Part shown: positions 1 through 5,728 of the stretch, piece by piece
Layout of the letters: each line of letters begins with the position of its first letter
How positions within the stretch are numbered: position 1 is the stretch's first letter
Made by a program: the position numbers and the translations under genes
Source: Pseudomonadota bacterium
GTDB lineage: Bacteria > Pseudomonadota > Alphaproteobacteria > Rhizobiales > Xanthobacteraceae
Reading direction: 5' to 3'
Assembly: GCA_021823875.1 (NCBI GenBank)
Contig: JAKAMD010000236.1
Location: 1 to 5,728 of the forward strand
DNA length: 5,728 nt
Notes under the pieces: generated by a model
What the model saw: the letters and a program-made list of their open reading frames with translations, nothing else
Databases searched by the model: none
Told to the model about the DNA's origin: nothing

Positions 1-1
1 A

Positions 2-1075
2 ATCGTCAGCTACTGGTCGGCGATGACGGCGGCAACGGCCGCGGCGACCGGCGCGGGCTCGTTCATGGTGCTGCGCTTCCTGTTCGGCATCGGCGAGGCA
101 GGTGCTTTTCCGGGTGCCACGCGCGCCATGCAGCTCTGGTATCCGAAGAGCGAGCGCGGCTTCGTGCAGGGCATCACCCACAGTGCGAGCCGGCTGGGCG
201 CGGCCCTCGCGCCACCTTTCGTCGTGCTGGTCATGACAACGCTCGGGTGGCGCTCGGTGTTCTATATCTGCGGCGTGATTGGCGTCGTGTGGGCGGTGGT
301 GTGGTTCTTCTTCTACCGTGATCTGCCGGAAGATCATTCGCTGGTGAACGAGGACGAGCTCAAACATATTCGCGGCACCGACGCGGAGGGCCAGGTTAAC
401 CAACCGAAGATCGTCAAGAGGCCCACAGTTCCGTGGTCGACGCTGCTGCGTTCTCGCAATATGTGGGCGATCATGTGCGCCTACTTCACCTATGTCTATT
501 GCCTGTGGATCTTCCTGAGCTGGCTGCCGTCCTATCTGGTGGAGTTCCGTCACTTCACGCTGTTGAAGGTCGGTCTGCTCGGCTCGCTGCCGCTTTGGGC
601 CGGCGTCATCGGCGACACGGTCGGGGGCCTCGCCACCGATTGGCTGCTGAAGAAGACCGGCAATATGCGACTTGCACGCCGTGTCGTGGCCATCGTTGGC
701 ATGCTGGGTTGCGCGGCGTTCATCGTTCCGGCGGCTTTGGCTGAACAGGCCTATACGGCCCTGTTCTGTCTGACCGGCGCCATGTTCTTCCTCGAATGCA
801 CGATCGGTCCGTCCTGGGCAGTGCCCATGGATATGGGCGGTGAGTATTCAGGCACGGTCTCCGGCATGATGAATATGGCCGGCAATATCGGCGGTGCGTT
901 GTCGCCGATCGTGTTCGGCGTGCTGGTCCAGTTCGGCTCTTGGCAGGCCCCGTTCATCGTCGCCGCCAGTCTGCTGGTTATCGGATCCGCGGTGTGGGCG
1001 TTCTGGCTCGATCCCGAGCAGTCGGTCGTCCAGAAGAAAGAGGTCGCGGCCGGCGTGGCTGTCGCCGCCGAGTGA
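2..1075 (+). CDS. MFS transporter, anion:cation symporter (ACS)-like, 5' partial
   Basis: The reading frame is open from base 2 to a TGA at 1073-1075 and gives 357 visible residues. ACS-family carriers usually have about 430, so some 70-80 N-terminal residues (TM1 and TM2) lie left of the window. The ATG at 23 is internal, not the start, because coding and hydrophobic sequence continue upstream of it. Visible residues 24-37 (RFLFGIGEAGAFPG) followed by a WYPKSERG stretch and ASRLGAALAPP are the TM4-TM5 signature of the ACS group (phthalate, hexuronate, glucarate and similar organic anion permeases). A hydrophilic central loop follows at about 105-150. GGLATDWLLKK at about 208-218 is the second-half copy of the MFS loop motif, and SWAVPMDMGGEYSGTVSG at about 271-288 is the TM10-11 region of the family. 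About ten hydrophobic segments are visible. Expected role: proton-coupled uptake of an organic anion at the inner membrane; the substrate cannot be assigned. It converges on the ABC operon and ends next to a strong hairpin. Confidence 0.93.
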   Translation: MVSYWSAMTAATAAATGAGSFMVLRFLFGIGEAGAFPGATRAMQLWYPKSERGFVQGITHSASRLGAALAPPFVVLVMTTLGWRSVFYICGVIGVVWAVVWFFFYRDLPEDHSLVNEDELKHIRGTDAEGQVNQPKIVKRPTVPWSTLLRSRNMWAIMCAYFTYVYCLWIFLSWLPSYLVEFRHFTLLKVGLLGSLPLWAGVIGDTVGGLATDWLLKKTGNMRLARRVVAIVGMLGCAAFIVPAALAEQAYTALFCLTGAMFFLECTIGPSWAVPMDMGGEYSGTVSGMMNMAGNIGGALSPIVFGVLVQFGSWQAPFIVAASLLVIGSAVWAFWLDPEQSVVQKKEVAAGVAVAAE

Positions 1076-1079
1076 CCGC

Positions 1080-1124
1080 TGCAGCATCGGCCGGGACGCG
1101 CCGTGCGTCTCGGTCGGTGCTGCA
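1080..1124 (+). terminator. 20-pair stem-loop directly after the MFS stop codon
   Basis: Bases 1080-1099 pair without a break to 1105-1124 around a 5-base loop (1100-1104, GCCGT), starting 4 bases after the TGA. The stem has 17 Watson-Crick pairs and three G-U pairs (1087/1117, 1090/1114, 1094/1110). The G-U pairs would be A-C mismatches in the opposite transcript, so the structure belongs to the MFS mRNA. The tail is CTTCTAAAG, only weakly T-rich. It could be an imperfect intrinsic terminator, an exonuclease-blocking 3' end, or part of a tandem terminator with the next stem. Confidence 0.62.
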
Positions 1125-1141
1125 CTTCTAAAGAAAATGGT

Positions 1142-1200
1142 TTGCTGCCTGCGGTGGAGTTGCTGTCCAACATCGGACCGGACAGGACCGCAGGCAGCGA
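1142..1200 (+). terminator. Second stem-loop after the MFS gene, with a T-rich tail
   Basis: GCTGCCTGCGGT at 1144-1155 is exactly complementary to ACCGCAGGCAGC at 1187-1198, giving 12 perfect pairs. One G-U and one T-A pair extend it outward to 1142/1200 in the + strand RNA. Inside, CTGTCC at 1163-1168 pairs with GGACAG at 1180-1185, closing an 11-base loop. The + strand continues TATTTATTG, a moderate T-rich tail. The minus strand continues AAACCATTTTCTTT, so the element could also stop leftward transcripts from the ABC operon. A bidirectional terminator is the best reading. Confidence 0.5.
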
Positions 1201-1245
1201 TATTTATTGCAGGCGGTAAGAGGTCCCCGCGACACCGGTAGCCGC

Positions 1246-1261
1246 GCACAGCAAACTGTGC
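1246..1261. repeat. Short perfect hairpin GCACAG-CAAA-CTGTGC
   Basis: Six perfect pairs (1246-1251 with 1256-1261) close a 4-base loop in the convergent intergenic region. No T-run follows on either strand, so termination on its own is unlikely. It may be an operator-like site or chance; no gene start is near. Confidence 0.3.
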
Positions 1262-1327
1262 TTGCTCAATGTCGGCATAGGTAATCGTCGCTTACGGTTT
1301 GTCGATCGGCGGATGCCCTCGGCCGCA

Positions 1328-1363
1328 AAAGCGTTCCGGGTCCTCGTTCGCGGCGAGCGCTTT
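1328..1363 (-). terminator. Possible weak terminator for the ABC operon
   Basis: AAAGCG at 1328-1333 pairs with CGCTTT at 1358-1363, and inside it CTCG at 1343-1346 pairs with CGAG at 1354-1357, with a 9-base bulge on one side. Read on the minus strand it ends CGCTTTTG, a short T-run placed about 75-110 bases after the stop of the fusion gene. The broken stem and only four Ts make it a weak candidate. Confidence 0.3.
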
Positions 1364-1419
1364 GGCTCTCTGTCAGGAGGGAAGCGAAGCCGGCTGAGCC
1401 GTGGCTGACGGCGGGCTAT

Positions 1420-1435
1420 GTCCCGGTGCGGGGAC
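1420..1435 (-). repeat. Small hairpin just after the fusion-gene stop
   Basis: GTCCC at 1420-1424 pairs with GGGAC at 1431-1435 around a 6-base loop, 3 bases past the TGA at 1441-1439. No T-run follows on the minus strand. It may stabilise the 3' end of the transcript; it is too short to call a terminator. Confidence 0.3.
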
Positions 1436-1438
1436 GCG

Positions 1439-3979
1439 TCACAGCCACAGAATTTTCTTGCGATAATCGAGATCGGTCAGAAGCGCGGAGGCGGGCCCCT
1501 CATGGAAGATCGCGCCCCGGTCCAAGGCGAAAACCCGGTCGGCAAGGGACAACACCAGATCGAGGTTATGCTCGACGATCAGGATCGAAGCATGCCCGCG
1601 AAGCCGGTCGAATACCTTGAACAGATCCATGACAATGTTGGGCGCCAGTCCCTCGAACGGCTCGTCGAGCAGCAGCAGTTTGACGTTGCCGGACAGCGCA
1701 CGCGCGACTGCCAGCATCTGTTGCTCGCCGCCCGATAGGTAGTCGGCCGCGACACTGGCGCGTTCCGCTAGCCGCGGGAAGAATTCGAAAATCTGCTCTT
1801 GGCTCCAGACAATGGCGTCCTTGCCATCGGTTGCCCGCGCCAGGCGACCGAGGGCGAGATTTTCCGACACCGTCATGCCGGCAAATAGTTGGCGCCCCTG
1901 CGGCACGTAACCCATGCCCAAACGCGCGATATCGGGTGCCGGCATGCCGGCGATATTTTGACCTTCGTATTCGATGGTGCCGGACGCCGGGGTCACTAGT
2001 CCGGTCAGGGTCTTCAGCAGCGTCGTTTTGCCGGCGCCATTGCGTCCGACCAGCGCAACGATTTCGCCTTCGCGGACGTCGATCGTTGCATCGTTGAGGA
2101 TATGGCTCTTGCCGTAGAACGAATTGACCTTCTCGAAGCGCAAGACCTGTTTGGCTTTGACGGCGCTGTCCGCGTGCCCGCTATGCACCACCGCAGTTTC
2201 GCCGGTGCCGGTGTAGATTTCCTGCACGCGCTGGTCGTTGCGAACCTCGGCAGGCGTGCCTGTCATCAGGACTTCGCCCTGGTTCATCACCGTGACGCGA
2301 TGCGAAATATCGAGCACACGGTCGATGTCGTGCTCGACGAGCAACACGGGGATCTTGGCGGCGATATTGGTCACCAGGTTCGAAACGCGTTCACGCTCGG
2401 CGGCGGCGAGGCCGGCGAGCGGTTCGTCCAGCAGCAGCACTTGCGGCTTGCTGCCGAGCGCGATCCCCAAGTCGACCAGGCGCTGTCCGCCATAGGACAT
2501 TTCGCCGGCTTCCATGCCCTCGATGCCTTCCAGCCCGAGGTAGCGGATCAGTTCGGCGGTCTCCGCATGCACATCGGCGTAGCTGTCGATGTCGCGCCAG
2601 AAATTGAAGCGTCCGGTATGTTGCGCTTGCAGCGACAGACGCAGGTTCTCGTAGATCGACAGGCCGCGGAACAGATTCGTGATCTGAAATGAACGCGCCA
2701 GTCCTTTGTTGCAGATCTGGAACGGCGGCAGCCCCTGGATCTCGCCGTCGTAGAGTCGCACCGTGCCCGTGTTCGGCACGTACATGCCCGAGATCAAATT
2801 GAACATCGTGGTCTTGCCGGCGCCATTCGGGCCGATCAAGGCGTGAATTTGTCCGGCCTCCACCGCGAGGCTGGCCTCGACCACCGCGCGGATGCCCGCG
2901 AAATGCTTCGAGATGCTGTCCGCGCTCAGCACCGTGCCCTGCTTGCCTTGCGGGCGCAGGAAGCTTGGCAGCGCGAGACCGTCGTAGATCCTGCGCTTGC
3001 TCATCGCCGCGGCTTCTTCCGGTGCCGGGCGCCAGCGCTTCAATATTTGCGCCCATATTCCGACCAGGCCGCTCGGCGAGAAAATGACGAAGCCGACAAA
3101 CATCAATCCGAACCACAGTAGCCAGTTGGATGTCCAGATTGAAAAGAGTTCGCGGAATAGAACGAAGAATAACGCGCCGAAGGCCGGCCCCAGCAAATTG
3201 TGCATGCCGCCGATGACGACCATGGCCAGCAATTCACCGGAAAACGGTACCGAGACTCCCTCTGCGGAGACGAGATAGATCTGGAAGCCGAGTAGTGCGC
3301 CGGCCAATCCCGTCACTACTGCCGACAATACGAATACGGCGAGCTTGTAGCGTTCGACCGGGTAGCCTTGGAACGTGGCCCGCAACTGGTTCTCGCGGAT
3401 GGCCACGACGACATGACCAAACGGCGAACGCAGCACGCGCATCAGAACATAGACAACCACGAGTCCGACGAGCGCGACCACAGTGTAATAGGCGGTCGAA
3501 TTGTCGAGGGTAATCGGCCCGATGTGGCCTCGCTGCAGGCCGCTCAAGCCGTCCTCGCCGCCGGTCACCTCGCTCCAGCGGAAGGCGATCGTATAGCTCA
3601 GTGCGGACAGGGCGAGCGTCAGCAGGGAAAAATAGACGCCGCGTCGCCGTAGGATGAGGAATCCGACGAAGGTGGACGCCGCCGCGACGAACACCATAGA
3701 GAGGAGGATCGGCAGCGCGATTTCGTTGGGAAACCAGTTCTTCTGGAGAAGCGCAGCGGCATAGGCGCCGATGCCGAACCAGGCGCCATGGCCGAACGAC
3801 ACCAAGCCTGAATAGCCGACGCACAGGTTCAATCCCATGGCGGCGATCGCCAGGATGACGATAGTGGAAGCGGTATCCGTCGTCAGGCCGAATGCGTGGG
3901 TGACCCACGGCAAGATGATGAGTGCAACCGCCGTAATCCACAGCGGCTGTAATCTTGAAGCCATACCGAGGGTCTTCAT
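1439..3979 (-). CDS. livM-livG-livF: Triple-fusion HAAT-type ABC importer: LivM permease - LivG ATPase - LivF ATPase
   Basis: The 846-aa product joins three normally separate subunits in one unbroken frame. Residues 1 to about 315 are a LivM-like permease of about eight to ten membrane segments, with GYSGLVSFGHGAWFGIGAY at 55-73 and the cytoplasmic coupling loop (AIRENQLRATFQG, RYKLAVF) at about 193-216. After a charged linker (about 316-347) comes a LivG-like ATPase: Walker A GPNGAGKT 383-390, Q-loop Q432, signature SYGGQ 495-499, Walker B with D518 and E519, switch H550. A second linker (about 590-612) leads to a LivF-like ATPase: Walker A GRNGAGKT 645-652, Q694, signature LSGGE 748-752, D772/E773, H804. 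Both ATPases therefore look catalytically complete. The ATG overlaps the livH stop as ATGA, with GAGAAG 5 bases upstream, which supports this start and translational coupling. LivM-LivG fusions are known; having LivF attached as well is less usual. The symbol gives the families; the substrate need not be branched-chain amino acids. Confidence 0.95.
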   Translation of the reverse strand: MKTLGMASRLQPLWITAVALIILPWVTHAFGLTTDTASTIVILAIAAMGLNLCVGYSGLVSFGHGAWFGIGAYAAALLQKNWFPNEIALPILLSMVFVAAASTFVGFLILRRRGVYFSLLTLALSALSYTIAFRWSEVTGGEDGLSGLQRGHIGPITLDNSTAYYTVVALVGLVVVYVLMRVLRSPFGHVVVAIRENQLRATFQGYPVERYKLAVFVLSAVVTGLAGALLGFQIYLVSAEGVSVPFSGELLAMVVIGGMHNLLGPAFGALFFVLFRELFSIWTSNWLLWFGLMFVGFVIFSPSGLVGIWAQILKRWRPAPEEAAAMSKRRIYDGLALPSFLRPQGKQGTVLSADSISKHFAGIRAVVEASLAVEAGQIHALIGPNGAGKTTMFNLISGMYVPNTGTVRLYDGEIQGLPPFQICNKGLARSFQITNLFRGLSIYENLRLSLQAQHTGRFNFWRDIDSYADVHAETAELIRYLGLEGIEGMEAGEMSYGGQRLVDLGIALGSKPQVLLLDEPLAGLAAAERERVSNLVTNIAAKIPVLLVEHDIDRVLDISHRVTVMNQGEVLMTGTPAEVRNDQRVQEIYTGTGETAVVHSGHADSAVKAKQVLRFEKVNSFYGKSHILNDATIDVREGEIVALVGRNGAGKTTLLKTLTGLVTPASGTIEYEGQNIAGMPAPDIARLGMGYVPQGRQLFAGMTVSENLALGRLARATDGKDAIVWSQEQIFEFFPRLAERASVAADYLSGGEQQMLAVARALSGNVKLLLLDEPFEGLAPNIVMDLFKVFDRLRGHASILIVEHNLDLVLSLADRVFALDRGAIFHEGPASALLTDLDYRKKILWL
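3002..3020 (-). promoter_or_regulatory. Internal start-like site at the LivM/LivG junction
   Basis: Within the fusion, GGAAGAAG (3020-3013) lies 8 bases ahead of an in-frame ATG (3004-3002, residue 326), and that ATG is part of an ATGA. This is the usual form of a ribosome site and of an overlapping gene junction, and it sits in the linker just before the LivG domain. It could allow a separate LivG-LivF product of 521 residues, or be a relic of formerly separate genes, or be chance (the bases also encode PEEAAAM). Confidence 0.35.
3976..3979 (-). promoter_or_regulatory. ATGA overlap of livH stop and fusion-gene start
   Basis: The minus strand reads ATGA here: the ATG opens the fusion gene and the TGA closes livH. 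Such 4-base overlaps let ribosomes finishing the first gene start the second, keeping the two membrane subunits in similar amounts. GAGAAG at 3990-3985 can act as the ribosome site. Confidence 0.85.
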
Positions 3980-4842
3980 TCGAACTTCTCAATGCGCTCG
4001 CCGAGCAGGCCACGCGGTCGGAACAGGAGCACCAGGAACATCAGCACGTACATTGACGCTTCGCCGGCCGCCGGAATGAAGTTGATGGTGATGCCGCGCA
4101 CTACGCCGACCAGCAGCGCGGCGATCACGACGCCCCAGAAACTGCCGAGCCCGCCGATCACAACCACCACGAAGGCGACGGTGATGACGTCGGCGCCCAT
4201 CGCGGGCTGTACGATGGTGATCGGCGCGAACAAGGCGCCCGCCAGCGCCGCGATGCCGACACCGAGCACGACGATCGCGGTCATATAGGGCTGCAATCGG
4301 ATGCCAAGCGCGGCCACCATATCCGGCTTTTGGATGCCGGCGCGGATCACGCGGCCGAACGAGGCCTTGTTCAGCAATAACCAAATACTGGCCAGCACAA
4401 CGACCACGACGGCAAGCAGGAAGAGCCGGTAACGCGAAAACAGGAAGTCGCCGAGGATGACCGCGCCTTTCATGCTTGACGGCAACGAAACGGGGATAGG
4501 CGAGGCACCCCAGATGATGCGGATCAACTGCTCGACGACCATGGCCAGGCCGAAGGTGACGAGCAGGCTGAGGATCGGGTCGGCCGCGTAGAAGCGGCGC
4601 AGCAGGAAGCGCTCGAACAGGATGCCGAGGAGGCCAACGGCCACCGGCGAAATCACGACCGCCGGTCCAAAACCGAGGAATTTCGCGAATTCGATCGAGG
4701 CATAGGCGCCAAGGGCAAAGAATGCGCCATGCGCCAGATTGATGATGCCGCCAACGCTGAAGATCAGCGACAAGCCCAGGGCAATCAGCAGGTAGTAGCC
4801 TCCGAGCACAAGGCCATTCACCACCTGTTCCAGTAAGAACAC
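3976..4842 (-). CDS. livH: HAAT-type ABC importer permease, LivH family
   Basis: The 288-aa inner-membrane permease would pair with the LivM part of the next gene to form the channel. Length matches LivH proteins (about 290-310). The N-terminus (FLLEQVVNGLVLGGYYLLIA) and GGIINLAHGAFFALGAYAS at 31-49 are the family's TM1-TM3 signature. The cytoplasmic coupling loop lies at about 160-182 (SFGRVIRAG, AALGI), and VVVIGGLGSFWG at 226-237 is the conserved late membrane segment. About eight to nine hydrophobic segments are seen. I chose the GTG at 4842-4840: GGGGAG lies 8 bases upstream and the family's N-terminus begins exactly there. An ATG further upstream at 5007 would add 55 arginine- and proline-rich residues unlike the family and overlap the binding-protein gene by 56 bases. 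It lies 109 bases after the binding-protein gene and overlaps the fusion gene by 4. The ligand is unknown. Confidence 0.94.
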   Translation of the reverse strand: MFLLEQVVNGLVLGGYYLLIALGLSLIFSVGGIINLAHGAFFALGAYASIEFAKFLGFGPAVVISPVAVGLLGILFERFLLRRFYAADPILSLLVTFGLAMVVEQLIRIIWGASPIPVSLPSSMKGAVILGDFLFSRYRLFLLAVVVVVLASIWLLLNKASFGRVIRAGIQKPDMVAALGIRLQPYMTAIVVLGVGIAALAGALFAPITIVQPAMGADVITVAFVVVVIGGLGSFWGVVIAALLVGVVRGITINFIPAAGEASMYVLMFLVLLFRPRGLLGERIEKFE

Positions 4843-4856
4843 GACCCCCGCTCCCC
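4840..4856 (-). promoter_or_regulatory. Ribosome binding site and GTG start of livH
   Basis: The minus strand has GGGGAG (4856-4851), 8 bases, then GTG (4842-4840). This decides the start of livH against the longer open frame. Confidence 0.75.
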
Positions 4857-4879
4857 GGTCTCTTGGTCTCGAAAGTGTC

Positions 4880-4895
4880 GACGCCCTGAGGCGTC
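4880..4895 (-). repeat. Small hairpin ahead of livH
   Basis: GACGCC at 4880-4885 pairs perfectly with GGCGTC at 4890-4895 around a 4-base loop, in the leader between the binding-protein and permease genes, about 24 bases upstream of the livH ribosome site. It may add to the larger hairpin next to it; no T-run follows. Confidence 0.35.
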
Positions 4896-4911
4896 TTGCC
4901 GGCGGAAGGTC

Positions 4912-4943
4912 ATGGACGCGGGCGCCGGCCCGCCCGCGTCCAT
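4912..4943 (-). promoter_or_regulatory. Perfect 13-bp stem-loop between binding-protein and permease genes
   Basis: ATGGACGCGGGCG (4912-4924) is exactly complementary to CGCCCGCGTCCAT (4931-4943), with a 6-base loop CCGGCC. It begins 8 bases after the TAA of the binding-protein gene on the minus strand. No T-run follows the stem, so full termination is unlikely. In ABC importer operons a strong GC-rich hairpin at this place commonly protects the 3' end of the binding-protein message or causes partial read-through, giving more binding protein than permease. That role is inferred here. Confidence 0.65.
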
Positions 4944-4951
4944 TCATCCAC

Positions 4952-5728
4952 TTAAAGTGTGCAGGGGTTCTGCTCTTTGGTGGGATAGATGATCTCGAGC
5001 GATTCATTCGCCGCCGGCACCGCGGCGCCGAGCTGCATGAGGTCCCACTTGTCCTTCATCTCGCCCTTCGCCTTCGGCCAGAACGGATAGGCCTCTTGCA
5101 CCAGCTGATGGTCCCAAGACCGAAAATAGGCCTTGCGCGCCTTCAGAATATCGAACTGGGCGCCTTTCTCGAAATAGGCGATCAGCTTTTCGCTGTCGGT
5201 CGACTTGGTTTCAGTCATCGCCTGCGCCAACAGCTTGAGCGCGATGTATTCGATCCAGGCGTGGTTCTCCGGCGGCTTGCCGTATTTCTTGGTGAAGGCG
5301 GCGACGAAAGCCTTGGACGCTGGCACGTCGAGCGTGTGGTACCAGACTGTCGGCCAGGTGCCGGTGAGATTGCCTTGGCCGGCGGCCCAGGCATCGGCAG
5401 TGTTCAGGTTGAAGCCGACGATCTGATAGGGCAGGCCAAATTCGGAATATTGCTTGACCAGGTTGGTGACCTGGTTGCCTGCCAGGTTGCAGCAAACAAC
5501 GTCCGGCTTGGCCTGACGAATCTTGAGCAGATAGGGGCTGAAGTCGGTGACGTCGGTGGCGATCAGTTCGTCGCCGATCAGCTTGGCGTCATGGGCATTG
5601 AAGAATGCCTTGGCCGCGCGCAAGAGATCGTGCCCGAAGACGTAGTCGGCGGTGAGCGTGAAGAACTTCTTGCCCTTGACCTTGTGATCGCGCATCAGCG
5701 GCTGGCCGACCGCGTTCACCATCACGGT
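4952..5728 (-). CDS. ABC transporter substrate-binding protein, type I periplasmic fold, 5' partial
   Basis: The frame is open from the right edge of the window to a TAA at 4954-4952 and shows 258 residues. Whole proteins of this family have about 390-420, so the signal peptide and most of the first lobe lie outside. The GTG and ATG at 5725-5720 are internal codons, not the start. Recognisable family sequence includes FFTLTADYVFGHDL (about 22-35), FSPYLLKIRQAKPDVV (about 63-78; the usual 'sum of ligand paths' segment), NQVTNLVKQYSEFGL (about 85-99) and a late FRSWDHQL (about 202-209) typical of the Peripla_BP_6 / LivK-like group. Position directly before livH and the fusion makes it the receptor of this importer, exported to the periplasm. 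An adjacent Cys pair (about 79-80) and one Cys three residues from the C-terminus are visible; a disulfide is possible but unproven. Ligand unknown: amino acids, amides/urea and aromatic acids are all found in the family. Confidence 0.92.
   Translation of the reverse strand, partial: TVMVNAVGQPLMRDHKVKGKKFFTLTADYVFGHDLLRAAKAFFNAHDAKLIGDELIATDVTDFSPYLLKIRQAKPDVVCCNLAGNQVTNLVKQYSEFGLPYQIVGFNLNTADAWAAGQGNLTGTWPTVWYHTLDVPASKAFVAAFTKKYGKPPENHAWIEYIALKLLAQAMTETKSTDSEKLIAYFEKGAQFDILKARKAYFRSWDHQLVQEAYPFWPKAKGEMKDKWDLMQLGAAVPAANESLEIIYPTKEQNPCTL

Larger units (their letters stand above)
1076..1438. other. Convergent intergenic region without genes, rich in inverted repeats
   Basis: These 363 bases separate the stops of two genes that face each other. 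I see no frame with protein-like composition or a start with a credible ribosome site that is not a shadow of the MFS frame, and no tRNA- or rRNA-like sequence. The region contains at least five inverted repeats, listed separately where they are strong. The ones nearer the MFS gene fold best as + strand RNA. The ones at 1328-1363 and 1420-1435 are positioned to serve the ABC operon. A role in ending both transcripts is inferred from position and structure. Confidence 0.7.

Noticed and set aside
23..25. ATG at 23 as start of the MFS gene
   Set aside because: The frame is open to the window edge with sensible sequence, and starting here would remove TM1 and TM2, which the family needs.
751..1249. 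Two minus-strand frames reaching from the MFS gene into the intergenic region
   Set aside because: They are mostly antisense to the MFS gene, have low-complexity arginine/histidine-rich translations, and show no convincing ribosome site.
1262..1330. Possible promoter (TTGCTC-like box) in the convergent region
   Set aside because: No matching -10 box at proper spacing and no gene downstream in that direction; any transcript would only be antisense to the fusion gene.
1388..1417. Overlapping short palindromes (CGGCTGAGCCG, GCCGT-GGCTG-ACGGC)
   Set aside because: Stems of only 4-5 bp in very GC-rich sequence are expected by chance and no T-run follows.
2102..2692. Long open frame on the + strand (196 codons) opposite the LivG part
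   Set aside because: It lies wholly antisense to a clear ATPase domain. Its translation has no recognisable domain, and long antisense frames are usual in high-GC genes.
3234..4013. Overlapping minus-strand frame of about 260 codons across the LivM part and the livH end
   Set aside because: It is a frame-shifted shadow of the fusion gene, with arginine- and proline-rich composition and no family motif.
4843..5007. Extended N-terminus of livH from the ATG at 5007
   Set aside because: The extra 55 residues are not membrane-like and do not resemble LivH. They would cover the hairpin and overlap the upstream gene; the GTG at 4842 has a good ribosome site at the expected position.

Overview
The window is high-GC (roughly 60% or more by eye). 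It carries parts of two convergent transport loci typical of an alphaproteobacterium. Codon use, the style of the Liv-type transporter and the ACS-family MFS carrier fit a Bradyrhizobium/Rhodopseudomonas-like member of the Hyphomicrobiales. That placement is inference from protein style, not from a marker gene.

Layout. On the + strand, 2-1075 is the 3' part of a major facilitator gene of the anion:cation symporter type; its start lies left of the window. A 363-base convergent intergenic region (1076-1438) holds no gene but is rich in inverted repeats. The main ones are a 20-pair stem 4 bases after the MFS stop and a second long stem-loop at 1142-1200 followed by a T-rich tail. The rest of the window is a minus-strand operon read from right to left: a periplasmic substrate-binding protein (4952-5728, N-terminus outside the window), a LivH-type permease (3976-4842, GTG start), and one very long gene (1439-3979) whose 846-aa product joins a LivM-type permease, a LivG-type ATPase and a LivF-type ATPase.

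How they work together. The four proteins of a branched-chain-amino-acid-type (HAAT family) ABC importer are here encoded by three genes. The binding protein captures the ligand in the periplasm and LivH plus the LivM part form the membrane channel. The two ATPase domains, both tethered to the LivM part, drive import. LivH and the fusion overlap by ATGA, which suggests translational coupling. The binding-protein and permease genes are separated by 109 bases containing a perfect 13-bp hairpin, a usual place for setting the excess of binding protein over membrane parts. The ligand cannot be read from the sequence: amino acids, amides or aromatic acids are all known for this family.

The most noteworthy points are the triple LivM-LivG-LivF fusion, a start-like site (Shine-Dalgarno plus ATGA) retained inside it at the LivM/LivG junction, and the strong strand-biased hairpin after the MFS gene. 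I found no RNA gene, CRISPR array, insertion sequence or clearly new system.
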